Assembly (NCBI GenBank): GCA_947447985.1 | Contig: CANFLX010000005.1 | Coordinates: forward strand, 46,820-110,819 | DNA: 64,000 nt | Source: Comamonadaceae bacterium | GTDB taxonomy: Bacteria > Pseudomonadota > Gammaproteobacteria > Burkholderiales > Burkholderiaceae_C | Reading direction: 5' to 3' | Shown: one piece after another, positions 50,586 through 60,110 of the stretch | Layout of the letters: each line of letters opens with the position of its first letter | How positions within the stretch are numbered: position 1 is the first letter of the stretch | The notes under the pieces: model-generated | Databases searched by the model: none | What the model was told of the DNA's origin: nothing | The model's input: the letters and a program-made list of their open reading frames with translations, nothing else | Translations under genes and position numbers: made by a program

Positions 50586-51479
50586 TTAGACCCCGTATTT
50601 TTTCAGCCACTGCGTGAGCCGCGCCCAGCCGTCTTGGGCGGCTTCCTTGCGGTACGAGGGCCGATAGTCCGCATGAAAGGCGTGGGGTGTGTCCGGGTAG
50701 ACCACAAATTGCGAGGCCTTGGCAGGGGCAGGTCCACTGGCCAGTGCGGCTTTCATCGCATCCACCGTGTCCAAGCCAATACCAGTGTCGGCGCCACCGT
50801 ACAAACCCAGCACAGGGCCATGCAACTTGGCCGCCACCTCCACAGGGTGCTGCGGCGTGAGCGGGGTGCTTTGCCCCACGAGACGTCCGTACCAGGCAAC
50901 GGCCGCTTTGACCAGCGGTTGGTGCGCGGCATACAGCCAGGTGATGCGCCCACCCCAGCAAAAGCCGGTGACGGCCAAGCGCTGGGTGTCGCCGCCATGG
51001 CGCGCGGCCCAGGCCACCGTGGCGTCCAGGTCCGCCATGACCTGGGCGTCGGGCACTTTCGAGACGACTTCCGCCATCAACTTGCCCATGTCGGCATAGC
51101 TCGAAGCGTCGCCCTGGCGCGCCATTAAGTCGGGCGCAATCGCCAGGTAGCCGAGATGCGCAAGACGGCGTGTGACGTCGGCGATGTGCTCGTGCAAACC
51201 AAAGATCTCCGGCAACACCAGCACCACCGGCGCGTTGGTGGCACCCTGGGGCATGGCGCGGTACGCGGGCACCGGGAAGCCACCCACCTCGATCTGCACC
51301 TTGCCGGCCAGCAAGCCTTCGGCCGAGGTGTGCACCAGCGTCTGCCCCGTCACGGGCAGCACCGCGGCGGCGAAGCCCGCGCCAGCGGTGGCTGCCATGG
51401 CGGTGCGGCGGGTGGGCTGGGTACCGCCCTCTTTGGCATCTAACAGGGATTGCGCGTCGTTCAGGGTGTTGGTGTTCAT
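50586..51479 (-). CDS. Exported dienelactone hydrolase family protein
   Basis: This 297-residue protein has a twin-arginine-like leader (TRRTAMAATAGAGFAAAVLPVTG) and the DLH fold: VLVLPEIFGLHEHIADVTRRLAHLGYLAIAPDL, nucleophile in VTGFCWGGRITWLYA (Cys), VLGLYGGADTGIG (Asp) and YPDTPHAFHADYRPSY (His). The Cys nucleophile and Tat export are typical of the COG0412 exported branch. The substrate is probably an ester or lactone but is unassigned. It is convergent with sseA. Confidence 0.88.
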   Translation of the reverse strand: MNTNTLNDAQSLLDAKEGGTQPTRRTAMAATAGAGFAAAVLPVTGQTLVHTSAEGLLAGKVQIEVGGFPVPAYRAMPQGATNAPVVLVLPEIFGLHEHIADVTRRLAHLGYLAIAPDLMARQGDASSYADMGKLMAEVVSKVPDAQVMADLDATVAWAARHGGDTQRLAVTGFCWGGRITWLYAAHQPLVKAAVAWYGRLVGQSTPLTPQHPVEVAAKLHGPVLGLYGGADTGIGLDTVDAMKAALASGPAPAKASQFVVYPDTPHAFHADYRPSYRKEAAQDGWARLTQWLKKYGV

Positions 51480-51518
51480 GGCAATGGGCTCGGTTGGTGA
51501 ATGAAAATTGGGCGGCGA

Positions 51519-54332
51519 TTAATGGGCTTGGTCCCAGTTGGGGCCCAGGCCCAGTTCGGCCAGCAGGGGCACTTTGAGCGTCGCCACTTCGGCCATCAGG
51601 CGGGGAACCTCGGTTTTGACCCACTCCACTTCGGCTTGCGGCACCTCGAACACCAGTTCGTCGTGCACCTGCATGATCATTTTGGTGGCGCGGTGTTCGT
51701 CATCAAGCACCTGCTGCACTTTGACCATGCTGAGCTTGATCAGGTCCGCCGCTGTGCCCTGCATGGGCGCGTTGATGGCGGCGCGCTCGGCGCCCGCACG
51801 GCGCTGGCCATTGGGCGAACTGATCTCGGGCAAATACAGGCGTCTGCCAAACACCGTTTCGACATAGCCGCGCGCCTTGGCCTGGTCCCGGGTGTCATCC
51901 ATATAGCGCTTCACACCCGCAAAGCGCGCGAAGTAGCGCTCGATGTAGTTTTTGGCGGCGTTGTTGTCGATGCCCAGGTTGCGCGCCAAACCATAGGCAC
52001 TCATGCCGTAAATCAGGCCAAAGTTGATCACCTTGGCGTAACGGCGCTGCTCGCTGCTGACCTGGTCCACGGTTACCCCGAAGACCTCGGCGGCCGTGGC
52101 ACGGTGCACATCGAGTCCCTGGTGGAACGCCTGCAAGAGCGCGTCGTCGCCGCTCAGGTGCGCCATGATGCGCAGTTCGATCTGGCTGTAATCAGCACTG
52201 GCAATGACACTGCCAGCGGGCGCTACAAAGGCCTCGCGCACACGCCGACCCTCGGCGGTACGGATGGGAATATTCTGCAAATTCGGGTCGTTGCTCGACA
52301 AGCGCCCGGTCACCGCCACGGCTTGCGCGTAATGGGTATGCACCCGCCCCGTGCGGGGATGGGCCAGCTGCGCCAGCTTGTCGGTGTACGTGCCCTTGAG
52401 CTTGGCCAGACCCCGGTGCTCCAAAATCTTGGCGGGCAGCGGATAGTCTTCCGCCAGTTTTTCCAGCACTTCTTCGTCGGTGCTGGGCGCACCGGTAGCG
52501 GTTTTTTTAACCACCGGCAAACCCAGTTTGGTGAAGAAAATTTCGCCAATCTGCTTGGGGCTGCTTAAGTTGAACGGTTGACCCGCCAGCGCGTGGGCCT
52601 CGGTCTCCAATTCCAAAATCCGTGCGCCCAGCGTCTGGCTTTGGGCGGCGAGCGTGGGCGCATCGATCAGCACGCCGTTGCGTTCGACCCGGTAGAGCGC
52701 CTCGCTGCTGGCGATCTCCAACTCGTAGACAAAGCGCAACTTCTCGTTGGCGGCGATTTGCGGCCACAGCAGCTGGTGCACATCCAACGTCATCTCGGCG
52801 TCTTCGCAGGCGTATTGCGCCGCGCGGGCCACGTCCACCTGGTCAAAGCAAATCTGGCTCGCGCCTTTGCCACACAGATCTTCGAAACTCAGGCCGCTGC
52901 GCCCCAGGTGGCGCTCTGCGAGACTGGCCAAACCATGGGGCTTGTGCACTTCGAGCACATAGCTTTGCAGCATGGTGTCGTGCACATAGCCCTGCACTTC
53001 AATGCCGTGGTTGGCGAACACGTGGCGGTCGTATTTCACGTGCTGGCCCAGCTTATGGCCTTGCGCATTCTCGAGCCAGGGTTTGAGCAGCGCCAGCACC
53101 TCGTCACGGTCCAGCTGGTCGGGCGCTCCGGGGTAGCGGTGCGCCAGGGGAATGTAGGCGGCCTGCCCGGCCTGCACACTCAGGCTGATGCCCACAATCT
53201 GGGCTTGCATCTCATCGAGCGAGGTGGTCTCGGTGTCCACGGCCACCAGATTCGCGCCCTGCACCAGCGCCAGCCAGCGCTCCAGCGCCTCGCGCGTGAG
53301 CACCGTTTCATACTCCGTGGCGCGCGCTGGCGCTGGGTCACCAGAGTCACCAAACAGGCTGGTCTGGCCCTGCGGGGCTGCAAGCCCCTCTGAGAACAAA
53401 TCGCCACCCTCCGTGGCTGCGGCCGCCGGTGCCTGTTTCGCCATCTGGGCCGCAGCAGTGCGGGCCAGGCCCTTGAAGCCCACGCGCTCGTAAAAGGCGT
53501 GCAAGCCCGCCGTCTCTTCGTCGCGCACCCGCAACTCGTCAAACGCGGGCAGCCCCGGCAGCCACGGCTGCAGGTCGCAGTCGGTCTTGATGGTGAGCAA
53601 CTGGCGTGCGGTGGGCAGCCAGTCCAAGGCCTGGCGCAGGTTATCGCCGACCACGCCTTTGATTTCATGGGCGTGGGCCACCACGCCCTCCAGGCTTCCG
53701 TACTCCTGCAACCATTTCACCGCGGTTTTGGGGCCGACTTTGGACACACCCGGCACGTTGTCCACCGTGTCACCCACCAGGTTTTGGTAGTCCAGCATCA
53801 GGTGGGCGGGCACGCCAAATTCTTCCTGCACCCCGGCCAGATCGCGGCGCTTGCCGTTCATGGTGTCAATGATGGTGATGCGTTCGTTGACCAATTGCGC
53901 CAGGTCTTTGTCTCCGCTGCTGACCACCACGTCCATGCCGCGCGAGGCCGCCAGCACCGCCAAAGTGCCAATCACGTCGTCGGCTTCCACGCCCGGTACA
54001 TCCAGCACCCGCATGCCCAGCAGGTGCACGACTTCGTGGATCGGCGCGATCTGCAGGCGCAAATCGTCGGGCATGGGGGCACGCTGCGCTTTGTACTGGG
54101 GATAAATCGCGTCGCGAAAGGTCGGGCCCTTGGCGTCAAAAACGCAGGCCACATAGGCGGCGGGCACCTCTTTTTTGAGGGCTTGCATCATGTTGACCAT
54201 GCCGCGCACTGCCCCCGTGGGCGTGCTGCTCGGGTCGCCCGGCACGGCCCGCAAATCGGGCATGGCGTGGAAGGCACGGTACAGATAGCTCGATCCGTCG
54301 ATCAGCAAAAGGGTGTTGTCAGAGGCTTGCAT
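51519..54332 (-). CDS. polA: DNA polymerase I
   Basis: PolA acts in lagging-strand maturation and repair. The ATG at 54332 starts MQASDNTLLLIDGSSYLYRAFHA and gives 937 residues. Domain order: 5'-nuclease (about 1-290, SGDKDLAQLV), 3'-5' exonuclease with intact metal motifs (AVDTETTSLD, VKYDRHV, YACEDAEM) and polymerase (SADYSQIELRIMAHLSGD motif A, NFGLIYGMSAYGLA motif B region, MQVHDELVFEVP motif C). All three activities look intact. It is divergent from thrB. Confidence 0.97.
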   Translation of the reverse strand: MQASDNTLLLIDGSSYLYRAFHAMPDLRAVPGDPSSTPTGAVRGMVNMMQALKKEVPAAYVACVFDAKGPTFRDAIYPQYKAQRAPMPDDLRLQIAPIHEVVHLLGMRVLDVPGVEADDVIGTLAVLAASRGMDVVVSSGDKDLAQLVNERITIIDTMNGKRRDLAGVQEEFGVPAHLMLDYQNLVGDTVDNVPGVSKVGPKTAVKWLQEYGSLEGVVAHAHEIKGVVGDNLRQALDWLPTARQLLTIKTDCDLQPWLPGLPAFDELRVRDEETAGLHAFYERVGFKGLARTAAAQMAKQAPAAAATEGGDLFSEGLAAPQGQTSLFGDSGDPAPARATEYETVLTREALERWLALVQGANLVAVDTETTSLDEMQAQIVGISLSVQAGQAAYIPLAHRYPGAPDQLDRDEVLALLKPWLENAQGHKLGQHVKYDRHVFANHGIEVQGYVHDTMLQSYVLEVHKPHGLASLAERHLGRSGLSFEDLCGKGASQICFDQVDVARAAQYACEDAEMTLDVHQLLWPQIAANEKLRFVYELEIASSEALYRVERNGVLIDAPTLAAQSQTLGARILELETEAHALAGQPFNLSSPKQIGEIFFTKLGLPVVKKTATGAPSTDEEVLEKLAEDYPLPAKILEHRGLAKLKGTYTDKLAQLAHPRTGRVHTHYAQAVAVTGRLSSNDPNLQNIPIRTAEGRRVREAFVAPAGSVIASADYSQIELRIMAHLSGDDALLQAFHQGLDVHRATAAEVFGVTVDQVSSEQRRYAKVINFGLIYGMSAYGLARNLGIDNNAAKNYIERYFARFAGVKRYMDDTRDQAKARGYVETVFGRRLYLPEISSPNGQRRAGAERAAINAPMQGTAADLIKLSMVKVQQVLDDEHRATKMIMQVHDELVFEVPQAEVEWVKTEVPRLMAEVATLKVPLLAELGLGPNWDQAH

Positions 54333-54361
54333 GGGGGCATTTTGCCTGTGAGGGCGCGCTC

Positions 54362-54367
54362 TACAAT
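54362..54367 (+). promoter_or_regulatory. Putative -10 element (TACAAT) upstream of thrB
   Basis: TACAAT lies 74 bp before the thrB ATG in the 108-bp gap between the divergent polA and thrB. The nearest TTTTGC is 16 bp upstream, a weak -35. The same hexamer occurs before guaB and the Rieske gene. Confidence 0.35.
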
Positions 54368-54440
54368 GGGCGTTGACCTTTTGGCGGCGGACTCCCCGTG
54401 CGCGGCCCATCTCTCAGCGTTCTTCACACAGGTTGGATTC

Positions 54441-55415
54441 ATGGCGGTTTACACGGAAGTTTCATTCGAAGAGGCCAGTGCCTTGTTCGAACACCTGGGG
54501 CTGGAACGCCTGACCGCCCTGGAAGGCTGCAGCGGCGGCATCGAAAACACCAACTACTTCGCCCACACCGAAGGCCCCAGCTATGTGCTGACCCTGTTCG
54601 AACGCCTCACGCACCAGCAACTTCCGTATTACCTGCGCCTGATGGCGCATTTGGCCTCCCACGGCGTCGCCGTGCCCAAGCCCACACCCGACGCCCAAGG
54701 CGAAGTGGTGCACACGCTGTGCGGCAAACCCGCTTCGGTGGTGAGCCTGCTGGCAGGCAAAAGTGAATTGGCCCCCAGCGCCGCACACTGCGCGCAAGTG
54801 GGTGCGGCCTTGGCGCGCATGCACCTGGCGGGTCGCAGTTTCAATATGCGGCAAGATAATTTGCGCGCCCTGCCCTGGTGGAACGAGACCGTGCCGGTGG
54901 TGGTGCCGCACCTGGAGGCGGCGCAGGCCGCCCTGTTGCAGTCGGAATTGGCCTACCAGAACCATGTCGCCACCTTGGCAGGCTATGCCGCGCTGCCGCG
55001 CGGGCCCATCCACGCCGATTTGTTTCGCGATAACGTCATGTTCTTGCCGTCAGCGCCCGATGGCGATGCGCCCGCGCTCGGCGGTTTCTTTGATTTTTAC
55101 TTTGCCGGCAACGACGCCTGGGTGTTTGACATCGCGGTGTGCTTGAACGACTGGTGCGTGGATTTGGACAGTGGAGCCAGCATTGCCGAGCGCGAGCATG
55201 CGTTTCTAGAGGCCTATGGCCGCGTGCGCCCCTTGGAAGCGGCAGAGCGCAAGCTGTTGCCCGCCATGCTGCGCGCGGCCGCCTTGCGTTTTTGGCTCTC
55301 ACGCCTGTGGGATTGGTACCTGCCCCGCGAGGCCAGCATGCTCAAGCCCCACGACCCCACCCGATTCGAACGGCTGCTGCGTCAGCGCATCGCCCACCCC
55401 GAGAACAGCCTATGA
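54441..55415 (+). CDS. thrB: Homoserine kinase (aminoglycoside phosphotransferase-like ThrB)
   Basis: The ATG at 54441 gives 324 residues, with MAVYTEVSFEEASALFEHLGL at the N-terminus, then SGGIENTNYFAHT and YVLTLFERLTH. The kinase signature is GPIHADLFRDNVMF (His-x-Asp catalytic loop) and GFFDFYFAGNDAWVFDIAVCLNDWC (DFG-equivalent). This is the APH-type homoserine kinase found in beta- and alpha-proteobacteria, not the GHMP type of E. coli. It phosphorylates homoserine for threonine synthesis. The next gene begins by ATGA overlap. Confidence 0.93.
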   Translation: MAVYTEVSFEEASALFEHLGLERLTALEGCSGGIENTNYFAHTEGPSYVLTLFERLTHQQLPYYLRLMAHLASHGVAVPKPTPDAQGEVVHTLCGKPASVVSLLAGKSELAPSAAHCAQVGAALARMHLAGRSFNMRQDNLRALPWWNETVPVVVPHLEAAQAALLQSELAYQNHVATLAGYAALPRGPIHADLFRDNVMFLPSAPDGDAPALGGFFDFYFAGNDAWVFDIAVCLNDWCVDLDSGASIAEREHAFLEAYGRVRPLEAAERKLLPAMLRAAALRFWLSRLWDWYLPREASMLKPHDPTRFERLLRQRIAHPENSL

Positions 55416-56191
55416 AACTCCATATTCTTCCAGCCCGACAGGGTGTCGTGTGGGTCAGAAAGGGCATCCGAACCTTTTTCCGGCAACCGCTGGCGCTGTC
55501 GGGTTTGTTCTTTATTTTTATGGCGCTGATGTCCGTTTTGAGCCTGGTGCCGGTGCTGGGCAATGCGCTGGCCTTGGGTCTGCTCCCCGCAGCGACGCTG
55601 GGTCTGATGGTCGCCACCCAGCTGGTGACCCAAGGCAAGTTTCCCAAACCCCTGGTACTGCTGAGTGGATTTCGCGCGGGCCGCACAAAATTGCGTGCGA
55701 TGGTGGTGCTGGGCGCCTTGTATGCCGCGGCCATTTTGTTGACGATGGCTGCCAGTGCACTGGTCGACGGTGGAAAATTTGCAAAGTTGTACCTGCTCGG
55801 CAGCAGCATGGATGCCGATATCTTGCAAGACGCCAGCTTCAAGTCGGCGGCGATGCTGGCGATGGCGCTGTATTTGCCGGTATCCCTTCTTTTCTGGCAC
55901 GCGCCCGCTCTGGTCCATTGGCATGGGGTGTCGCCCATCAAAAGTTTGTTCTTTAGCGCCGTGGCGTGCAGCCGCAATATGGGTGCCTATATCGTTTACA
56001 GCCTGGTCTGGTTTGGACTGTTCCTGGGGGTGAGTACCGTAGCAGCCCTGCTGGCCATGCTGATCGGCGGCGAAGAAAGCGTGGGATCGGTGTTGTTTCC
56101 CTGCGGGCTGGTGATGGCAGCCATGTTTTTCACCTCCATCTATTTCACCTACGCCGACAGCTTCGACGCCGGGACGGACGTGCTGGCCTGA
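55412..56191 (+). CDS. BPSS1780-family membrane protein
   Basis: This 259-residue integral membrane protein has about six hydrophobic segments: LALSGLFFIFMALMSVLSLVPVLGNALALGLLPAATLGLMVAT, VVLGALYAAAILLTMAASAL, LAMALYLPVSLLFWHAPALVHW, SLVWFGLFLGVSTVAALLAML and LFPCGLVMAAMFFTSIYFTY. The N-terminal VRKGIRTFFRQPLALSGL pattern is that of beta-proteobacterial BPSS1780-type proteins, of unknown function. It is coupled to thrB by 4-bp overlap. Confidence 0.8.
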   Translation: MKLHILPARQGVVWVRKGIRTFFRQPLALSGLFFIFMALMSVLSLVPVLGNALALGLLPAATLGLMVATQLVTQGKFPKPLVLLSGFRAGRTKLRAMVVLGALYAAAILLTMAASALVDGGKFAKLYLLGSSMDADILQDASFKSAAMLAMALYLPVSLLFWHAPALVHWHGVSPIKSLFFSAVACSRNMGAYIVYSLVWFGLFLGVSTVAALLAMLIGGEESVGSVLFPCGLVMAAMFFTSIYFTYADSFDAGTDVLA

Positions 56192-56232
56192 CCCCGCGAC
56201 CCGCCGGGGTGCAGTAACGCGTCGACACGGCA

Positions 56233-56250
56233 CTGTCACACAAGGGTCGT
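56233..56250 (+). promoter_or_regulatory. Weak Pho-box-like direct repeat
   Basis: CTGTCAC is followed 4 bp later by GGGTCGT: a good first half and a 4-of-7 second half of a Pho box. It lies 29 bp before the secreted-protein gene that precedes the alkaline phosphatase gene, where a PhoB site would be expected. I do not see a convincing -10 at the expected distance. Confidence 0.25.
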
Positions 56251-56278
56251 AGTCTTGGCACCTTCGAGCCTCACTGCC

Positions 56279-56854
56279 ATGCTGATCAAGACCGTGCCGC
56301 CCCTGAATTCCCGATTTTTCTGGTCCCGGCTTGCCATCGTGGTCTTGTCAGGCGCCTGCGCCTTACCCGTTTCTGCGCAATCCGCCACGACGGCAGCAGC
56401 GCCACCTGTTCTCAATGTACCCGTCGCCCTGCGCTTGATCGACTTTTTCCAAATGCCTGTAGGCGCCAAAGGCCTGGTGCTCAGCGATCAGACACGCCAA
56501 GCCCAGGGCCAACAAGTCCGCTTGGTCGGCTATGTGGTGCAGCAGGAAGTTGCCACCTTGGGGCAGTTTCTGCTCACACCGCGGCCCGTGCTGATGAGCC
56601 AGCACGCCGATGGCGAGGCGGATGACCTTCCGCCCGCCACCGTGCTGGTCCGCTTGGCGCCCGAGCAGCAAGCGTGGGCTATCGCCCATGCGCGTGGTCT
56701 GGTCGAGGTGACGGGCACTTTCGATACCGGCCGCAAGGAAGAAGCAGACGGGCGCGTCTCGTGGTTCCGCTTGCAATTGGGGCCCGATGCCGTGCGCACC
56801 ATGAACCCGTTTGAAGTGACGCAGTACCTGCACAGCCTGCAGCACACGCATTGA
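56279..56854 (+). CDS. Secreted hypothetical protein upstream of phoA
   Basis: The ATG at 56279 starts a 191-residue protein with a signal peptide (LAIVVLSGACALPVSAQS). The mature part has a hydrophobic core with LRLIDFFQMPVGAKGLVLSDQTRQAQGQQVRLVGYVVQQE and LVEVTGTFDTG, which looks like an OB-fold-type beta-barrel similar to DUF3299-like periplasmic proteins. I cannot name it more closely. It ends 68 bp before phoA and may be transcribed with it. Confidence 0.7.
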   Translation: MLIKTVPPLNSRFFWSRLAIVVLSGACALPVSAQSATTAAAPPVLNVPVALRLIDFFQMPVGAKGLVLSDQTRQAQGQQVRLVGYVVQQEVATLGQFLLTPRPVLMSQHADGEADDLPPATVLVRLAPEQQAWAIAHARGLVEVTGTFDTGRKEEADGRVSWFRLQLGPDAVRTMNPFEVTQYLHSLQHTH

Positions 56855-56922
56855 CCCATTCACCCATTGCCCCCTTGACTTCCTTCCGCCATTTGTTTCA
56901 ACCCAGCTTGCTTGGACACACC

Positions 56923-58947
56923 ATGAAAAATCAACGATCGCTTCGCTGGACTGCAGTGGCCTTGAGTGCCTTCTCTGCGGCGGCATTTGCCGCGCCCACC
57001 GTCACCCGCCTAACACCACCGAGCGAGCTTTTTTCCAGCGGCCAGGCGGCCCCCGTCATTGCGCGCTTTCTGCCCGGCCAGCGGTTTGACTTGCAGGCCA
57101 CGGTGCGCCCTGACGATGCGAGCAAGCGCATTACGAGTGCGCAATTCAGCATCGACGGCAAAGCGGTCGAGTCCGCTGCTGCGCTCAAAGTGTGCGAGAC
57201 CGCTTGCCTCAAAGGCGTGCCGGCCAACGCCACCTTGGCCACCGTCCGTGCCGTCGGCGTCCAACAAGCGGGCGTCCACCAACTCCGTGTGATTGCCACC
57301 CAGAGTGACGGCCAAACCGTCACGGCGGTAGGTAACTTTGAGGTGGTGCCGCTGGTGGCGGGTGGCCAAAAAATCAAAAACATCATCATCATGCTGGGCG
57401 ACGGCATGGGGGCTGCGCAGCGCACGGCCGCGCGTATCGTGGCGGGAGGCTATGCCCAAGGCAAGGTGATTACGCCGCTGGCGATGGACACTTTTCCTGT
57501 GACTGGCATGGTCAAAACGGCGTCGCTCAACTCAGTGGTCACTGACTCCGCTCCTGGTATGACGGCCTATGTGTCAGGCAACAAAAACAACAACAATGAA
57601 GAAGGCGTGTTCCCGGACGACACGACCGACCCCTTTGACAACCCCCGTATCGAATACCTCAGCGAATACCTGCACCGCACCCAGGGCAAGGCTCTGGGAC
57701 TGGTCACCACCGCCGACGTGTTTGACGCAACCCCCGCGGGCAACGCGGTGCACACCAGCAGCCGGGGCGCAGGCACCGGCATCGTCGACCAGTACCTGGA
57801 CGACCGCCAACTGACCGGATTGGCCGTGTTGATGGGTGGCGGGCGCAAATGGTTCCTGCCCTCCACGACCCCTGGCTCTGCGCGTGGTGACCGCACGGAC
57901 TATGCTTTTTCAGGCACTGAGGCCCATACAGCGGACATTGTCAAACGCTGGGGCGCGTCGCCAGGCGCGTTGGACAAAGACCGCAATTTGCTGGATGACT
58001 TCCAACACGCCGGTTTTCAGTACGCCAGCGACAAGACCAGCTTAGATGCGATCAACCTGGACCAGACCGACCGCTTGCTGGGGCTTTTTGCGCATTCGAA
58101 TATGAATGTGGCCTTGGACAAAATGGACGGCCGCCGCAACAAAGCGCGCGGCATTACCGGCCGCGTGGTCGACGACTACGGCTTCCCTGACCAGCCCATG
58201 CTCGATGAAATGACGGCCAAAGCATTGAAGGTGCTGGACCACCAGAAAAATGGCTTCGTGCTGATGGTGGAAGGCGCATCGATTGACAAGCAAGCCCACG
58301 CCATGGACACCGAGCGTTGGATGCTGGACACCTTGGAGTTTGACCGCGCCATCGCCCTGACCCAGGCCTATGCCGCCAAGCGTGGCGACACCTTGGTGAT
58401 CGTGACGGCCGACCATGAATGCGCCGGTGTCGCCTTGATTGGCGGCTCGCGCGTCAGCGATAGCCGCTTGCAGGCTTTGGTGCGTGAAGGCGGCGGCACC
58501 GCCCTGCGAGACGCCGTGGTGGGCGTGTACGAGCAGGCGGGTTTCCCCAAGTACCGCATCGCCGCGGACGGCTACCCTGAGACGGTGGACATCGACAACC
58601 GCCTGTTGGTGGGCTATGGCGCAAACAGCGACCGGATGGAAGACTTCCGCACCAATGAGCGCCCGCTGCAAGACAGCCAGCAACCCTTTGTCAAAAAAGA
58701 GCCTCTGGCTGCCTATCCTGCCGCTCCCATGGCGCGTGATTTGGATGGCAAATACATGGTCACTGGCCAAGTTCCCGGGGACAGCGCCGTGCATACCGCC
58801 ACCGACATTCCCTTGTCCGCGTTCGGTCCGGGCGCCTACGCGTTTACCGGGGTCATGGACAACACCGACGTGTTTTTCAAGCTGGCGCAGGCCTCCTTAA
58901 AGGGCGCTATCTTGCCAGCAGGCTTTGCCGCTGCCCCCAAACGCTAG
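56923..58947 (+). CDS. phoA: Alkaline phosphatase (large, with extra N-terminal domain)
   Basis: This periplasmic metallo-phosphatase has a signal peptide (MKNQRSLRWTAVALSAFSAAAFA). About 120 residues of probable beta-sandwich follow before the catalytic domain begins at KNIIIMLGDGMGAAQRTAAR (metal Asp). The phospho-acceptor Ser is in VVTDSAPGMTAY. Metal ligands follow in MVEGASIDKQAHAMD and VTADHECAG. At 674 residues it is well above the 471 of E. coli PhoA. The ATG at 56923 is preferred because the ORF-track start lies upstream of the signal peptide. Likely phosphate-regulated, but no clear Pho box was found. Confidence 0.9.
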   Translation: MKNQRSLRWTAVALSAFSAAAFAAPTVTRLTPPSELFSSGQAAPVIARFLPGQRFDLQATVRPDDASKRITSAQFSIDGKAVESAAALKVCETACLKGVPANATLATVRAVGVQQAGVHQLRVIATQSDGQTVTAVGNFEVVPLVAGGQKIKNIIIMLGDGMGAAQRTAARIVAGGYAQGKVITPLAMDTFPVTGMVKTASLNSVVTDSAPGMTAYVSGNKNNNNEEGVFPDDTTDPFDNPRIEYLSEYLHRTQGKALGLVTTADVFDATPAGNAVHTSSRGAGTGIVDQYLDDRQLTGLAVLMGGGRKWFLPSTTPGSARGDRTDYAFSGTEAHTADIVKRWGASPGALDKDRNLLDDFQHAGFQYASDKTSLDAINLDQTDRLLGLFAHSNMNVALDKMDGRRNKARGITGRVVDDYGFPDQPMLDEMTAKALKVLDHQKNGFVLMVEGASIDKQAHAMDTERWMLDTLEFDRAIALTQAYAAKRGDTLVIVTADHECAGVALIGGSRVSDSRLQALVREGGGTALRDAVVGVYEQAGFPKYRIAADGYPETVDIDNRLLVGYGANSDRMEDFRTNERPLQDSQQPFVKKEPLAAYPAAPMARDLDGKYMVTGQVPGDSAVHTATDIPLSAFGPGAYAFTGVMDNTDVFFKLAQASLKGAILPAGFAAAPKR

Positions 58948-59099
58948 CTCGGCGCGACTCCGTTCTAAGGGGGCGCCCGGGCGGGCGGCCAATGGTTATC
59001 CGTGTAAACTGGTCTAACCGCAACGCAAGTGGCAAATTTGGGTTTTATGCGCTCCCAATGTGCATGCGGCGGTATCCAATGACCCGCTTAAAGGTAGCC

Positions 59100-60110
59100 A
59101 TGAATCCGTCTAGTCTCCACACGCTGAGCAATCTGGTTGCGCGTAGGTTCACCAGGCTTGTGGTTGGAGGCCTGTTGGCTGGCGTGGGCTTGGTCGCTGT
59201 GGCCCAAACCACCAAGAAATCGGACTTTGTGGCGCCGCCCGCCAACGCAAACATCAATTCCTGCTCCATCTCCGAATTTCGAACCCTGGCCCTGACGACC
59301 CACGACGCGCAGGAGCGCAGCGAAATACTGACCCAGTGGCTTAAAACCAATTCTGCGTCCTGCTCGACGTACCAAATCTTGCTCTTGAGCAGCAACCGCT
59401 CCCAGTGGATGGGCACGGCGGATACCGCCAAAGTGGCGGGCCTGTTTGACCAAATCATCGAAAGAAAGCTCAAGCAGGATCCACAGGCTTTGAAAGCCAT
59501 GTACGGGTCGGAAGGCGCAGCAGCGGGCGGCAGCAAGAAGAAAAGCGAATCGGCCGGGGCCAGTACTTCGTCCATTGAGCCCGGTGGCGCGGCACCTCCG
59601 CCCGGAACCGTCATGCTGGCCGCGGGCGCAGCGCCAGCCGCCGTCGCGGTGGGTGCTGCGCCGGCTGCGACCGCCGCGCAAAGCATCAATATTTCTCTGG
59701 GTGCGAGTGCTCCGCAAGCCGAAGACCTCACGCGCAAACTGCCTTTGGACTCGGAGCCCAAACCCGTGTTTCCGCCCGAGCGGGGTCGGCAGTTGAAAAA
59801 CTATTTTGGCAAGTTGCGTACCGAGATGATTCGCAACTACTTCATGGAAAACAGTTCTCCGGGGAATTGCCCCGAGGGTTTGACCTTTAGCAAAACCGCG
59901 GGATGCGAGAGCCGGGTTGCCGTGCCCTGGAAGTTCGGCGAGCCGCTTCCCCCGAGTGCCAAAAGCTTCCCTATCCCCGAACCCCTGCTTTCTAAGCTGA
60001 GCTTTTATCCTGGCTATCAATTTGTCCGGGTGGGCACCGATATCCTTGCTCTGGAAAAAGACTCGGGCAAAGTCGCTGATGCGGTGCTCAATATGGGCAA
60101 GTCGGGCTAG
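59100..60110 (+). CDS. Secreted protein with Ala-rich linker and RcnB-like C-terminus
   Basis: The ATG at 59100 has AAAGGT 7 bp upstream and starts a signal peptide (LVVGGLLAGVGLVAVAQ). The 336-residue protein has an N-terminal Cys-containing region (SCSISEFRTL, WLKTNSASCSTYQ), a low-complexity Ala/Pro/Gly linker (about residues 145-205), and a C-terminal half ending FYPGYQFVRVGTDILALEKDSGKVADAV. That last segment resembles the RcnB/DUF1236 end of periplasmic proteins. The function is unknown; the RcnB call is low confidence. Confidence 0.65.
   Translation: MNPSSLHTLSNLVARRFTRLVVGGLLAGVGLVAVAQTTKKSDFVAPPANANINSCSISEFRTLALTTHDAQERSEILTQWLKTNSASCSTYQILLLSSNRSQWMGTADTAKVAGLFDQIIERKLKQDPQALKAMYGSEGAAAGGSKKKSESAGASTSSIEPGGAAPPPGTVMLAAGAAPAAVAVGAAPAATAAQSINISLGASAPQAEDLTRKLPLDSEPKPVFPPERGRQLKNYFGKLRTEMIRNYFMENSSPGNCPEGLTFSKTAGCESRVAVPWKFGEPLPPSAKSFPIPEPLLSKLSFYPGYQFVRVGTDILALEKDSGKVADAVLNMGKSG

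Noticed and set aside
50002-51624. 540-codon minus-strand ORF across sseA and the dienelactone hydrolase gene
   Set aside because: It spans the sense frames of two real genes in different orientation and has no coherent domain.
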